64,000 nucleotides of DNA from Pseudomonas sp. ACN8 (lineage in GTDB: Bacteria > Pseudomonadota > Gammaproteobacteria > Pseudomonadales > Pseudomonadaceae): assembly GCF_002303925.1 (NCBI RefSeq), contig NZ_MRCS01000022.1, positions 35,956 through 99,955 of the forward strand. The letters run 5' to 3'. The notes under the pieces are model-generated. The model was not told where the DNA came from, did no database searches, and saw nothing but the letters and a program-made list of their open reading frames with translations. The translations under genes were made by a program, and so were the position numbers. Of this stretch, positions 9,590 through 17,240 are shown in pieces (position 1 is the first letter of the stretch; every line of letters starts with the position of its first letter).

Positions 9590-9731
9590 GGGATCACGGG
9601 CCTTATACGGTTCAAGTCGGCTCTGGCGCGGCCGTTAAAGAGACGCAGCATAGATGCAATGACGTCTTGTTCTAGAGAGCTGCGTCAAACAATTGCAAAG
9701 TTTTCGCCATTTTTGGATACAACGGCGCGGC

Positions 9732-9760
9732 ATTATACATGCCATGCCTTACTCTAAAGA
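9732..9760 (-). promoter_or_regulatory. Possible -10 element of the ccm promoter
   Basis: On the minus strand a perfect TATAAT (complement of 9732-9737) lies about 140 bp before ccmA. The matching -35 region (CTTTAG/TCTTTA near 9754-9760) is poor, so this is only a candidate. It lies in the 199-bp divergent region between ccmA and the plus-strand fliK-like gene; I found no good sigma-28 or sigma-54 site there for the latter. Confidence 0.3.
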
Positions 9761-9788
9761 GTGCATTTTCCTCAGGTTGTGACCGCGT

Positions 9789-11363
9789 ATGACAGGCGAA
9801 ATGAACATCCTCCCGCTACCGCAAACCCTCCCGGCGACTTCCCGCCCGCAGGTGGTCAGCGGCGAGCTGCTCAAATTGCTGACCCCGGTGGAGGGGCTGA
9901 TCAGCGTCGGTCAAACCGCCCAGGCCGAAGTGTTGTCGCTCAAGCAGGCGGACCAGACTTTCCAGATGCTACTCAAGGTCACCCTCGACAGCGGCCGCCA
10001 GACCACGGTCCAGACCACCAGTAATCAACCGCTGGCCCAAGGCACCACGCTGGTCGTCACCCAGCCCTCGGCCGGCAATCTGGCCGTGACGGTGCAACAG
10101 GCCATTGCCTCCAACGTCGCCACCCTCACCCGCCTCGACACCGCACAACTGCCCGTTGGCACCCTGCTGCAGGGCAAAGTGCTGACCTCGCAAGTGCTGC
10201 CCCAGGTGCCCGGCCAGCCCATGGTGTTTCGCTCGATGGTGAGCCTGCTCAATACCGCACTGAGCGGCAGTACCCTGAGCATCGACAGCCCGCAGCCCTT
10301 GCGCATTGGCACCTTGTTGAGCGCGCAGGTGCAGGACGCCCAGACCGTGAAGTTCGTGCCACTGAGCAGCCGACAGGAACAACTGGCGGTGACCCGGCAA
10401 CTGGTCGACCAGCAAAGCCGCCAAGGATCGCTGGACGGCTTGCTCAAACTCCTGCAGAACCTTGCGCCCTCGGACCAGACAACCGTTGAATTGCGTAGCG
10501 CCGCTGCCCGGTTGCTCGCCGGCCTGCCGGATGTTCAACAGTTGAGCACCCCCAAGGGCCTGGCCCAGGCCTTGGCCAGCAGCGGTGCGTTCCTCGAAAG
10601 CAAACTGCTGACCGGGCAAAACCCGATGCTCGCACCGGATATGAAAGGCGATCTGCTCAAACTGGTTGCGCAGTTGCGTCAGGGCTTGCCGGCCGATACC
10701 AGCCTCGGCGCGATCATCGCCGCCAACACCCTGGCCCAGGCCATGCCGAATTTTGTTCGCAATGCCCTGGGCATGCTCGGCCAGGTGAGTGCCAAGCCGT
10801 CGCCGACCGGTTTCCCGCTGCCCGAACGCCTGTTGCAAAGCGCCGACGGTGAAAACGACCTCGAACACCTGCTACGCCTGGCCGCCGCCGCGGTTTCACG
10901 CCTGCAAAGCCATCAGCTGTCGAGCCTGGAACAAACCGGCGTAACTGCCGACGGACGGCTGATGAGCACCTGGCAACTGGAAATCCCTATGCGCAATATG
11001 CAGGACATCGTGCCCTTGCAGGTCAAGTTCCAGCGTGAAGAATCACCCGAAAAAGACCCGCCGAAGGAACGTCGCGAAGAACGCGAACCCAAACAACAGC
11101 TGTGGCGTGTGGAACTGGCCTTCGCCATGGAGCCCTTGGGGCCGCTGCAAATTCAGGCACAACTGATCAAGGGCAGCCTGTCCGGCCAGCTCTGGGCCGA
11201 ACGGCCGTACACCGCCAACCTGATCGAAAGCAACCTCGCCAGGCTACGTGACCGCCTGCTGTCCGCCGGCCTGAACGTCGGCGACCTGGATTGCCACCTC
11301 GGCACACCACCCCAAGGCCCGCAAACCCGCCTCGAACAACGCTGGGTCGACGAAACCGCATGA
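9789..11363 (+). CDS. Second FliK-like (Flg_hook domain) protein
   Basis: The 524-residue protein ends in a Flg_hook/FliK C-terminal domain: QQLWRVELAFAMEPLGPLQI near residue 438, then LWAERPYTANLIESNLARLR and a C-terminal cysteine-containing strand. The N-terminal 400 residues are glutamine/leucine-rich and resemble the disordered ruler part of hook-length proteins. It is distinct from the regular fliK at 44213. It overlaps by ATGA an isolated FlhB C-terminal domain gene, so the pair reproduces the ruler/switch interaction of the export apparatus. The start at 9789 is uncertain; ATG at 9801 is an alternative. Function is inferred. Confidence 0.8.
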   Translation: MTGEMNILPLPQTLPATSRPQVVSGELLKLLTPVEGLISVGQTAQAEVLSLKQADQTFQMLLKVTLDSGRQTTVQTTSNQPLAQGTTLVVTQPSAGNLAVTVQQAIASNVATLTRLDTAQLPVGTLLQGKVLTSQVLPQVPGQPMVFRSMVSLLNTALSGSTLSIDSPQPLRIGTLLSAQVQDAQTVKFVPLSSRQEQLAVTRQLVDQQSRQGSLDGLLKLLQNLAPSDQTTVELRSAAARLLAGLPDVQQLSTPKGLAQALASSGAFLESKLLTGQNPMLAPDMKGDLLKLVAQLRQGLPADTSLGAIIAANTLAQAMPNFVRNALGMLGQVSAKPSPTGFPLPERLLQSADGENDLEHLLRLAAAAVSRLQSHQLSSLEQTGVTADGRLMSTWQLEIPMRNMQDIVPLQVKFQREESPEKDPPKERREEREPKQQLWRVELAFAMEPLGPLQIQAQLIKGSLSGQLWAERPYTANLIESNLARLRDRLLSAGLNVGDLDCHLGTPPQGPQTRLEQRWVDETA

Positions 11364-11689
11364 AAAACCCCAACGCCCCACGCCAAGCCATCGCCCTCAA
11401 ATACGACGGCACCCACGCCCCCACCCTCACCGCCAAGGGCGACGAAGCGCTGGCGGAAGAAATCCTGCGCATTGCCCGCGACTGCGAGGTACCGATCTAC
11501 GAAAACGCCGAACTGGTGAGACTGCTGGCGAGGATGGAGCTGGGGGACAGCATTCCCCAGGAGCTCTATCTGACGATTGCCGAGATCATTGCGTTTGCGT
11601 GGAGTTTGAAGGGGAAGTTTCCGGCGGGGATGGGGCCGGATGCGCTGATGGTGGAGAAGGACGTCACCGAAAGCGGGGATGATTACTGA
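11360..11689 (+). CDS. FlhB C-terminal-domain protein (FlhX-like export switch homologue)
   Basis: The 109-residue protein consists only of the cytoplasmic FlhB/YscU domain. It starts with PRQAIALKYDGTHAPTLTAK, corresponding to the sequence just after the NPTH cleavage loop of FlhB. It continues AEEILRIARDCEVPIYENAE and IAEIIAFAWSLKGK, matching the helices of FlhB-CC. It has no membrane helices and no NPTH motif, so it mimics the cleaved C-terminal fragment. It overlaps the fliK-like gene by four bases, which suggests the two products interact. Such stand-alone domains can partly replace the native fragment in other bacteria; its role here is inferred. Confidence 0.85.
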   Translation: MKNPNAPRQAIALKYDGTHAPTLTAKGDEALAEEILRIARDCEVPIYENAELVRLLARMELGDSIPQELYLTIAEIIAFAWSLKGKFPAGMGPDALMVEKDVTESGDDY

Positions 11690-11703
11690 GATTTCAAGGG
11701 CGC

Positions 11704-11866
11704 CATCGCGAGCAGGCTCGCCCACAGGTGATCTGCAGTGATTCTGTGACCGACATGGAACCACTGTAGGAGCGAGCCTGCTCGCGATGCACGTATGAGC
11801 GCCGCGTATCTCCAGGAAACCCGCGTCATCGTTAACGACCATCGCGAGCAGGCTCGCTCCTACAGG
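11704..11866. repeat. REP cluster with one complete 102-bp REPIN (left island flank)
   Basis: A single REP (11704-11728) is followed by a REPIN at 11765-11866: two inverted REPs around a conserved spacer containing CGCGTCATCGTTAACGACC. The whole segment from about 11701 closely matches 22971-23146 on the other side of the T6SS island. The gap 11690-11941 contains only this and the fragment at 11883. Confidence 0.85.
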
Positions 11867-11882
11867 TCTCCTAAGCCTCGAC

Positions 11883-11918
11883 CAAGCCGCAGGACTGAGT
11901 CAGCCCATGCCGACCATC
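11883..11918 (-). pseudogene. Fragment of the 3' end of the DUF2802 gene
   Basis: A 21-base stretch (11883-11903) is identical to 23195-23215 inside the 3' part of the DUF2802 gene, and the next bases CCCATGCCGACCA match CCCATCCCGACCA there after a small deletion. It follows a REPIN copy just as the real gene does. It is too short to code and is best read as a relic of a duplication. Confidence 0.5.
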
Positions 11919-11941
11919 ACGTGTTGCAGGGACAGCATTAA

Positions 11942-13006
11942 TTAGAGGTTCCCGGCGGTTTTTGGCAGCGGAAAGCCCGTGGCGGGATCAAGTCCCTTTT
12001 CGGCGCTGAGTTTCTCGATCAGCTCGGCTGATGGAATGATGGGGACAGCAGAGTCACGCTCTCGTTTCCATTGGAAGGTACCGTCCCACTCGAGGAGGGT
12101 TGCGGGTGGGAGTGGGACGATGTCATCCAGATCAGGGACTTTTGCTCCGAGGTGTTCGTGACGCGTCAGGAAATCGCTGATTTTATTGTATCGATCGACG
12201 CGCTCGTCATCTTGCAGTAAAGCCAGGTAGTACAGCCGATCGGAGGCTGGAGGCCCTTCAAAGGCACTGGCCAGACGACTGGCACTATTGGCATCGCCAT
12301 TGCGAATTGCTGTTTGGTAACCGTGGAGAGCTTCTTGGTAAAGGCCAACGACTTTCGAATAACTTGAGTAATTTCTTCCCGCCAATCTATTACCCTGCTC
12401 CATTGCACATTTGTACATCGCCTGCATGATATCGGCCGTATTTGGCACATAGGTTAAAAGCCTACCTATATAATACTGCGCGTCCGAATTCCCTAGGTCG
12501 GCGGCTCGTCGAAAGTACGCCTTGGACGCCGCGACATCTTGCTTGACGCCATAACCCAACTCGAGGTAATGCGCCATATCGTAATAAGCCCCGGGAATAC
12601 CTTGAGCAATATAATACTCGGCTAGATCAATGACCTCTTTACTCGCGTCAGGAGAGCGGGCTTGTCCGGTTGACAGCAGGAACTGCAGATTGGTCGCGGC
12701 CTTGTAATGATCGTGTGCAGCCGCGATACGATAATAGCGGGCGATCTCGTCGTAATCCTTCTGCCCTTTACGCTTTTCCAGGTAAAGGCCATACCGATAG
12801 AGGATGTCCGCATCCTGATTCAACCCCGGTAACGCATCACGCTCATACGCGCACTTGAATTCCAGTCTACTGTAGGCAAAGTCCACCGAGGCGGCATCAG
12901 GAACATGCTCTTCTTTTTTTGAGCAGGCCATGATCATCAAGAAACTGGACAATGCCAGCAGTAGCTTACTCGCCCCCACCCGATTGTTTATTGATTTCTC
13001 CTGCAT
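11942..13006 (-). CDS. Sel1-repeat lipoprotein, Tli5-type immunity protein (copy 1)
   Basis: This is a 354-residue lipoprotein with a lipobox ending MIMAC (Cys28) followed by SKKEE. Sel1/TPR-like helical repeats follow (e.g. LAEYYIAQGIPGAYYDMAHY, YFRRAADLGNSDAQYYIGRL), then a C-terminal motif GTFQWKRERDSAVPI. It is the last of three tandem paralogues directly behind a Tle5-type phospholipase D gene. In P. aeruginosa the PldB effector is likewise followed by three related immunity genes that act in the periplasm. The role is therefore inferred from family, location signal and context. It is diverged from copies 2 and 3 mainly in residues about 195-265. Confidence 0.82.
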   Translation of the reverse strand: MQEKSINNRVGASKLLLALSSFLMIMACSKKEEHVPDAASVDFAYSRLEFKCAYERDALPGLNQDADILYRYGLYLEKRKGQKDYDEIARYYRIAAAHDHYKAATNLQFLLSTGQARSPDASKEVIDLAEYYIAQGIPGAYYDMAHYLELGYGVKQDVAASKAYFRRAADLGNSDAQYYIGRLLTYVPNTADIMQAMYKCAMEQGNRLAGRNYSSYSKVVGLYQEALHGYQTAIRNGDANSASRLASAFEGPPASDRLYYLALLQDDERVDRYNKISDFLTRHEHLGAKVPDLDDIVPLPPATLLEWDGTFQWKRERDSAVPIIPSAELIEKLSAEKGLDPATGFPLPKTAGNL

Positions 13007-13091
13007 AACCTCACTCGATAATTAATCACTTACCCATCATCAATTCACTTTCTCCCAACTGCCAAGCAGGATGCACCCCGACGGGTAATGG

Positions 13092-14156
13092 TCAGGTATT
13101 CCCGGTAGGTTTTGGCAGCGGCAAGCCCGTCGCGGGATCAAGTCCCTTTTCGGCGCTGAGTTTCTCGATCAGCTTTGCAGATGGAACGATGGGAACAGCT
13201 GAGTCACGCTCGCGTTTCCATTGGAAGGTACCGTCCCACTCAGGGAGGGTCGCAGGTGGGAGCGGGGCGATGTCATCCAGATCGGGCATTTTTGCCCCTA
13301 AATGTTCGTGCCGTCTCAGGAATAAGTTAATTTTTTTATATCGTTCTACGCGTTCGGAATCTTGCTCAAGTGCCAAGTAATAAAGCTCATCGGACGCTGG
13401 GGGGCCTTCGAATGCGCTAGCCAGTCGACTGGCACTAGCGGCATCACCATAACGAACTGCTATTTGATAGCCTTGCAAGGACTCTTTGTAATTACCTGAT
13501 CCTTGCGAATATATTGAGTATTTTCTTCCAGCCGATCGATTACCCTGCTCCATCGCACACTTGTACATCGCCAACATTATTTCGGCCGTATTGGGCACAT
13601 AGGACAGAAGCCTGCCTATGTAATACTGAGCGTCCGGACTCCCCAAGTCGGCCGCCCGCCGAAAATAGGCTCTGGAGGCAGCGACATCCTGTTTGACGCC
13701 ATAACCCAACTCCAGGTAATGCGCCATGTCGTAATAAGCCCCCGGGATACCTTGAGCAATATAAAATTCGGCCAGATCGATGACCTCTTTACTCGCGTCA
13801 GGAGAGCGGGCTTGTCCGGTTGACAGTAGAAATTGCAGATTGGTCGCGGCCTTGTAATGATCGTGCGCAGCCGCGATACGATAATAGCGGGCGATCTCGT
13901 CGTAATCCTTCTGCCCTTTACGCTTTTCCAAGTAAAGGCCATACCGATAGAGGACGTCCGCGTCCTGACTCAACACCGGCAACGAATCGTGTTCATGTAC
14001 GCACTTAAACTCCAATCTACTGTAGGCAAAGTCCACCGACGCAGCATCGTGCGTATGCTCTTCTTTTTTTGAGCAGGCCAGGATCATCAAGAAGCTGAAC
14101 AATGCCGGCAGTAGCTTACCCGCCCCCACTCGATTATTTATTGATTTCTCCTGCAT
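13092..14156 (-). CDS. Sel1-repeat lipoprotein, Tli5-type immunity protein (copy 2)
   Basis: This 354-residue paralogue is nearly identical to copy 1 over the signal peptide (lipobox MILAC) and the central repeats. It is clearly different at about 195-265 (RKYSIYSQGSGNYKESLQGY against RNYSSYSKVVGLYQEALHGY). It keeps the same C-terminal GTFQWKRERDSAVPI element. It presumably protects against a related lipase variant or adds dosage. The unit is bounded by the same spacer as copy 1. Confidence 0.82.
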   Translation of the reverse strand: MQEKSINNRVGAGKLLPALFSFLMILACSKKEEHTHDAASVDFAYSRLEFKCVHEHDSLPVLSQDADVLYRYGLYLEKRKGQKDYDEIARYYRIAAAHDHYKAATNLQFLLSTGQARSPDASKEVIDLAEFYIAQGIPGAYYDMAHYLELGYGVKQDVAASRAYFRRAADLGSPDAQYYIGRLLSYVPNTAEIMLAMYKCAMEQGNRSAGRKYSIYSQGSGNYKESLQGYQIAVRYGDAASASRLASAFEGPPASDELYYLALEQDSERVERYKKINLFLRRHEHLGAKMPDLDDIAPLPPATLPEWDGTFQWKRERDSAVPIVPSAKLIEKLSAEKGLDPATGLPLPKPTGNT

Positions 14157-14241
14157 AACCTCACTCGATAATTAATGACTTACCCATCATCAATTCACCT
14201 CCTCCGAACTGCCAAACAGGATGCCCTCCCGACGGTAATGG

Positions 14242-15273
14242 TCAGGTATTCCCGTTAGGTTTTGGCAGCGGCAAGCCCGTGGCGGGATCAAGTCCCTTTT
14301 CGGCGCTGAGTTTCTCGATCAGTTCTGCTGATGGAATGATGGGGACAGCCGAGTCACGCTCGCGTTTCCATTGGAAGGTACCGTCCCACTCGGGGAGGGT
14401 CGCAGGTGGAAGTGGGACGATGTCATCCAGATCGGGGATTTTTGCTCCGAGGTGTTCGTGTCGCGTCAGGAAGTCGGTGATTCTATTGTATCGGTCGGCG
14501 CGCTCGTCATCTTGCTGAACAGCCAGGTAGTACAACCGATCGGAGGCTGGAGGCCCTTCGAAGGCACTCGCCAGATTTCCGGCACTGTTTGCGTCACCAT
14601 TTCTAGTCGCATGTTGGTAGCCTTCCAAGGACTCTCGATACAAACCTGAGACCTTCGAATAACTTGCATACTCTCTCCCCGCCAATCTGTTGCCTTGCTC
14701 CATCGAACATTCGTACATCGCCAGCATGATTTTTGCCGTATTGGGTACATAGGACAGAAGTCTGCCTATGTAATACTGAGCGTCCGGATTCCCCAAATCG
14801 GCCGCCCGACGAAAGTACGCCTTGGACGCGGCGACATCCTGCTTGACGCCATAACCCAACTCGAGGTAATGCGCCATATCGTAATAAGCCCCGGGAATGC
14901 CTTGAGCAATATAATACTCGGCTAGATCGATGACCTCTTTACTGGCGTCAGGAGAGCGGGCTTGTCCGGTTGACAACAGGAACTGCAGATTGGTCGCGGC
15001 CTTGTAGTGATCGTGAGCTGCCGCAATACGATAATAGCGGGCGATCTCATCGTAATCTTTCTGTCCTTTACGCTTTTCCAGGTAAAGGCCATACCGATAG
15101 AAAACGTCTGCATCTTGGTTAAGTAAAGGTAACGAATCGCGCTCATATGCGCACTTAAATTCCAATCTACTGTAAGCAAAATTTACCTGCGAGGCACCTA
15201 CCATACTTTCCTCCACCTTTGAACAGGCCATAGCAAACAAACACACACTAAACGCGAGACATATTTTATTCAT
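14242..15273 (-). CDS. Sel1-repeat lipoprotein, Tli5-type immunity protein (copy 3, next to effector)
   Basis: This 343-residue paralogue starts three bases after the phospholipase D stop, so it is the co-translated cognate immunity gene. Its N-terminus differs from the other two (MNKICLAFSVCLFAMACSK, lipobox FAMAC at Cys17) and lacks the INNRVGA leader. The central repeats and C-terminus match the paralogues. A periplasmic lipoprotein location fits a shield against a phospholipase delivered to the periplasm. Confidence 0.85.
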   Translation of the reverse strand: MNKICLAFSVCLFAMACSKVEESMVGASQVNFAYSRLEFKCAYERDSLPLLNQDADVFYRYGLYLEKRKGQKDYDEIARYYRIAAAHDHYKAATNLQFLLSTGQARSPDASKEVIDLAEYYIAQGIPGAYYDMAHYLELGYGVKQDVAASKAYFRRAADLGNPDAQYYIGRLLSYVPNTAKIMLAMYECSMEQGNRLAGREYASYSKVSGLYRESLEGYQHATRNGDANSAGNLASAFEGPPASDRLYYLAVQQDDERADRYNRITDFLTRHEHLGAKIPDLDDIVPLPPATLPEWDGTFQWKRERDSAVPIIPSAELIEKLSAEKGLDPATGLPLPKPNGNT

Positions 15274-15276
15274 AAA

Positions 15277-17238
15277 CTAGTCCCAATTTTTTCTGTCAGG
15301 ACTTTCTCGCATAAACTCAATCAATGATGCAACAGGAGACGCCGGCTCGCTCGTTACTTCACGTTGAGAGTTATTCGTTCGAGCATTTCTATTTAGGCTA
15401 ATAATGTCTTGCCACTCTCTATATATCTTAGACATTTCACCCCCGGCAGCCCTCCACTCCGTATGCACCCCAAACAAATGCTCCCTCAACGGCCTTGTCA
15501 CCGCTGGATCCTCAATACAAATATTCAACTCGCTATCCACCTGCATGCTGCGGGTATTGATATTCGCGGAACCCAGCGTGGTGAACACATCATCGACAAT
15601 CATCAACTTGCTGTGCACGTACACATCCATCCAGTTTTCTGGCGGGGAATCTGGGGCAACCAGGGTACAAATGTGCACTTTCAGGCCGGGAATTTCCGTG
15701 GGGGATATGACGGCCTGGTCTTGCTGGGGAAACTCTTTTTCAAGCTGCGCGACCCTGGCGCGTGCGCGCTCCAGCTTGTCTTTCAAGGTTGCGTAGTACC
15801 GAGCCGCCGCCTGGTCATGCTCGGTATCGCGTTGATCCTTGAAAATACCTGCATTGATGGAAGCCAGGCGCTCGGCCAGCCTGGCTTGGGCAAGTTCGGC
15901 CTCTAGACCGTCGCGCCGTTCGGCCTTGGCGACACCCGGCATCAGCTCCGGGCGGCCCAACTGCTTCAACATGCGGAAGGTATTGACGGAGCCATCACCC
16001 ATGGCCTCGGTGGAGGAGTTGGTCACGACGAACAGGTACAGCGGCCCGTTTTTTTCAAGATCGCGCCCCCCGTTAAGAAGGTTTTGTACGACGCTCTTGA
16101 TCTTGTCCGCCAGCGGTGGCCAGCGAAAGTACTGGTTCTCGATGTAGATGAATCGGGTCGTGTTGTTGACGGCCTTCAGGTAGACCTTCTCGATGTCGCG
16201 GATGTTTTCCTGGCTTTGGGTCCTGAGTATTTGCGCCATGACGGGAGGGCCATAGTCTGGTCGCACGCGCAGTTGTCCGGCGAGGTGTTTACGCGGGCCG
16301 AGCAGGTCGACGCGGGTTTCTTTTTTCCAGGCGGCACAGAAGTTGTCGTTCAAGAACTCAAGCACCGGACCGCTCACTCGGCTGGAAATATCCTGCCGGG
16401 GCGTTTCGCCGTTGCGTCCGAACTGCCCGTGATGTCGCACGTGGCTGTGATCATCATTGTCCCAATAGGCATCCAGCGTGTTGTGCCCCATCACGAACCC
16501 GACGGCGACCTCCGGTTGCTCGTAGTCCACCAGCACCATTTTCTGGTGGTGGCTCGGCTCGGCGACCATCGCCACCGAACTCATGACTTTGTTGGTCGTG
16601 TCGCGATCCTTGTCCAGTGCCTTCCATTTCAGGCGCCAGGCAATTTCCGCACGATCCAGCAAGCCGAAGTCGCGAGTGACGAATTCGATGTTCTTGATCC
16701 GCAGAGAGGGATCGTTGCCCCATAGCAACAAGCGAAAGAAACGCTGGCCCAGCTCGATGGGGCCGGTTTCGGCGCCCGTATAGGCCAGGCGGATCTGGCG
16801 ATACCACATCTTGTCATATTCGACTTGTGCGTCGTTGCGGTTCTGCTTGTACTTGCCGAGCCAGTTGGTGACGTTGTCACCGGGCGTCGGGTTTTCCGAC
16901 GTCTGGGCGAGGCGCAAGGTGTCGTACCAACACAGGATTCGGACTTGAACGCCTTCATGGGCTTTCTTGATCAGCAGATCGCCGATGCACAGCGAACCGG
17001 TATCACCGCGCTTGAAGTACATCGACGGCTGAAACCCCCAACAGATGATTTCCACACTGGTTTTGGCGGCCGCGATGGCGTCATAAACCGAGCCGAAGGC
17101 GCGCTCGCCATTCACCAGCGGCTCGAAGGTGGCGGGTACCGGGCCGTATTCGGTGCACTGCACGAACCATGGCAGGTTGAGCTGGCAGGAGGTGGTCTTG
17201 CTCGTGGCGATCGGGACGGTGATCGTGGGTGGGGTCAT
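15277..17238 (-). CDS. T6SS phospholipase D effector (Tle5/PldB family)
   Basis: This 653-residue enzyme carries two HKD motifs, HQKMVLVD near residue 228 and HSKLMIVDD near residue 539, followed by the GSANINTRS strand. These define the phospholipase D superfamily; it should hydrolyse phosphatidylethanolamine-type lipids of target cells. It has no signal peptide, as expected of a VgrG-delivered cargo. I chose ATG 17238 because GGAGG lies seven bases upstream; the TTG six bases earlier lacks this spacing. It follows vgrG directly and precedes three immunity genes, the same order as vgrG5-pldB-tli5b in P. aeruginosa. Confidence 0.9.
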   Translation of the reverse strand: MTPPTITVPIATSKTTSCQLNLPWFVQCTEYGPVPATFEPLVNGERAFGSVYDAIAAAKTSVEIICWGFQPSMYFKRGDTGSLCIGDLLIKKAHEGVQVRILCWYDTLRLAQTSENPTPGDNVTNWLGKYKQNRNDAQVEYDKMWYRQIRLAYTGAETGPIELGQRFFRLLLWGNDPSLRIKNIEFVTRDFGLLDRAEIAWRLKWKALDKDRDTTNKVMSSVAMVAEPSHHQKMVLVDYEQPEVAVGFVMGHNTLDAYWDNDDHSHVRHHGQFGRNGETPRQDISSRVSGPVLEFLNDNFCAAWKKETRVDLLGPRKHLAGQLRVRPDYGPPVMAQILRTQSQENIRDIEKVYLKAVNNTTRFIYIENQYFRWPPLADKIKSVVQNLLNGGRDLEKNGPLYLFVVTNSSTEAMGDGSVNTFRMLKQLGRPELMPGVAKAERRDGLEAELAQARLAERLASINAGIFKDQRDTEHDQAAARYYATLKDKLERARARVAQLEKEFPQQDQAVISPTEIPGLKVHICTLVAPDSPPENWMDVYVHSKLMIVDDVFTTLGSANINTRSMQVDSELNICIEDPAVTRPLREHLFGVHTEWRAAGGEMSKIYREWQDIISLNRNARTNNSQREVTSEPASPVASLIEFMRESPDRKNWD

Positions 17239-17240
17239 CT

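Larger units (their letters stand above)
11942..15273 (-). repeat. Tandem triplication with a 1150-bp period
   Basis: The three immunity genes end at 11942, 13092 and 14242, exactly 1150 bp apart. The 85-bp intergenic segments (13007-13091 and 14157-14241) are also near-identical, so whole gene-plus-spacer units were duplicated. The 5' end of the third copy differs, marking the duplication boundary. Confidence 0.9.
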
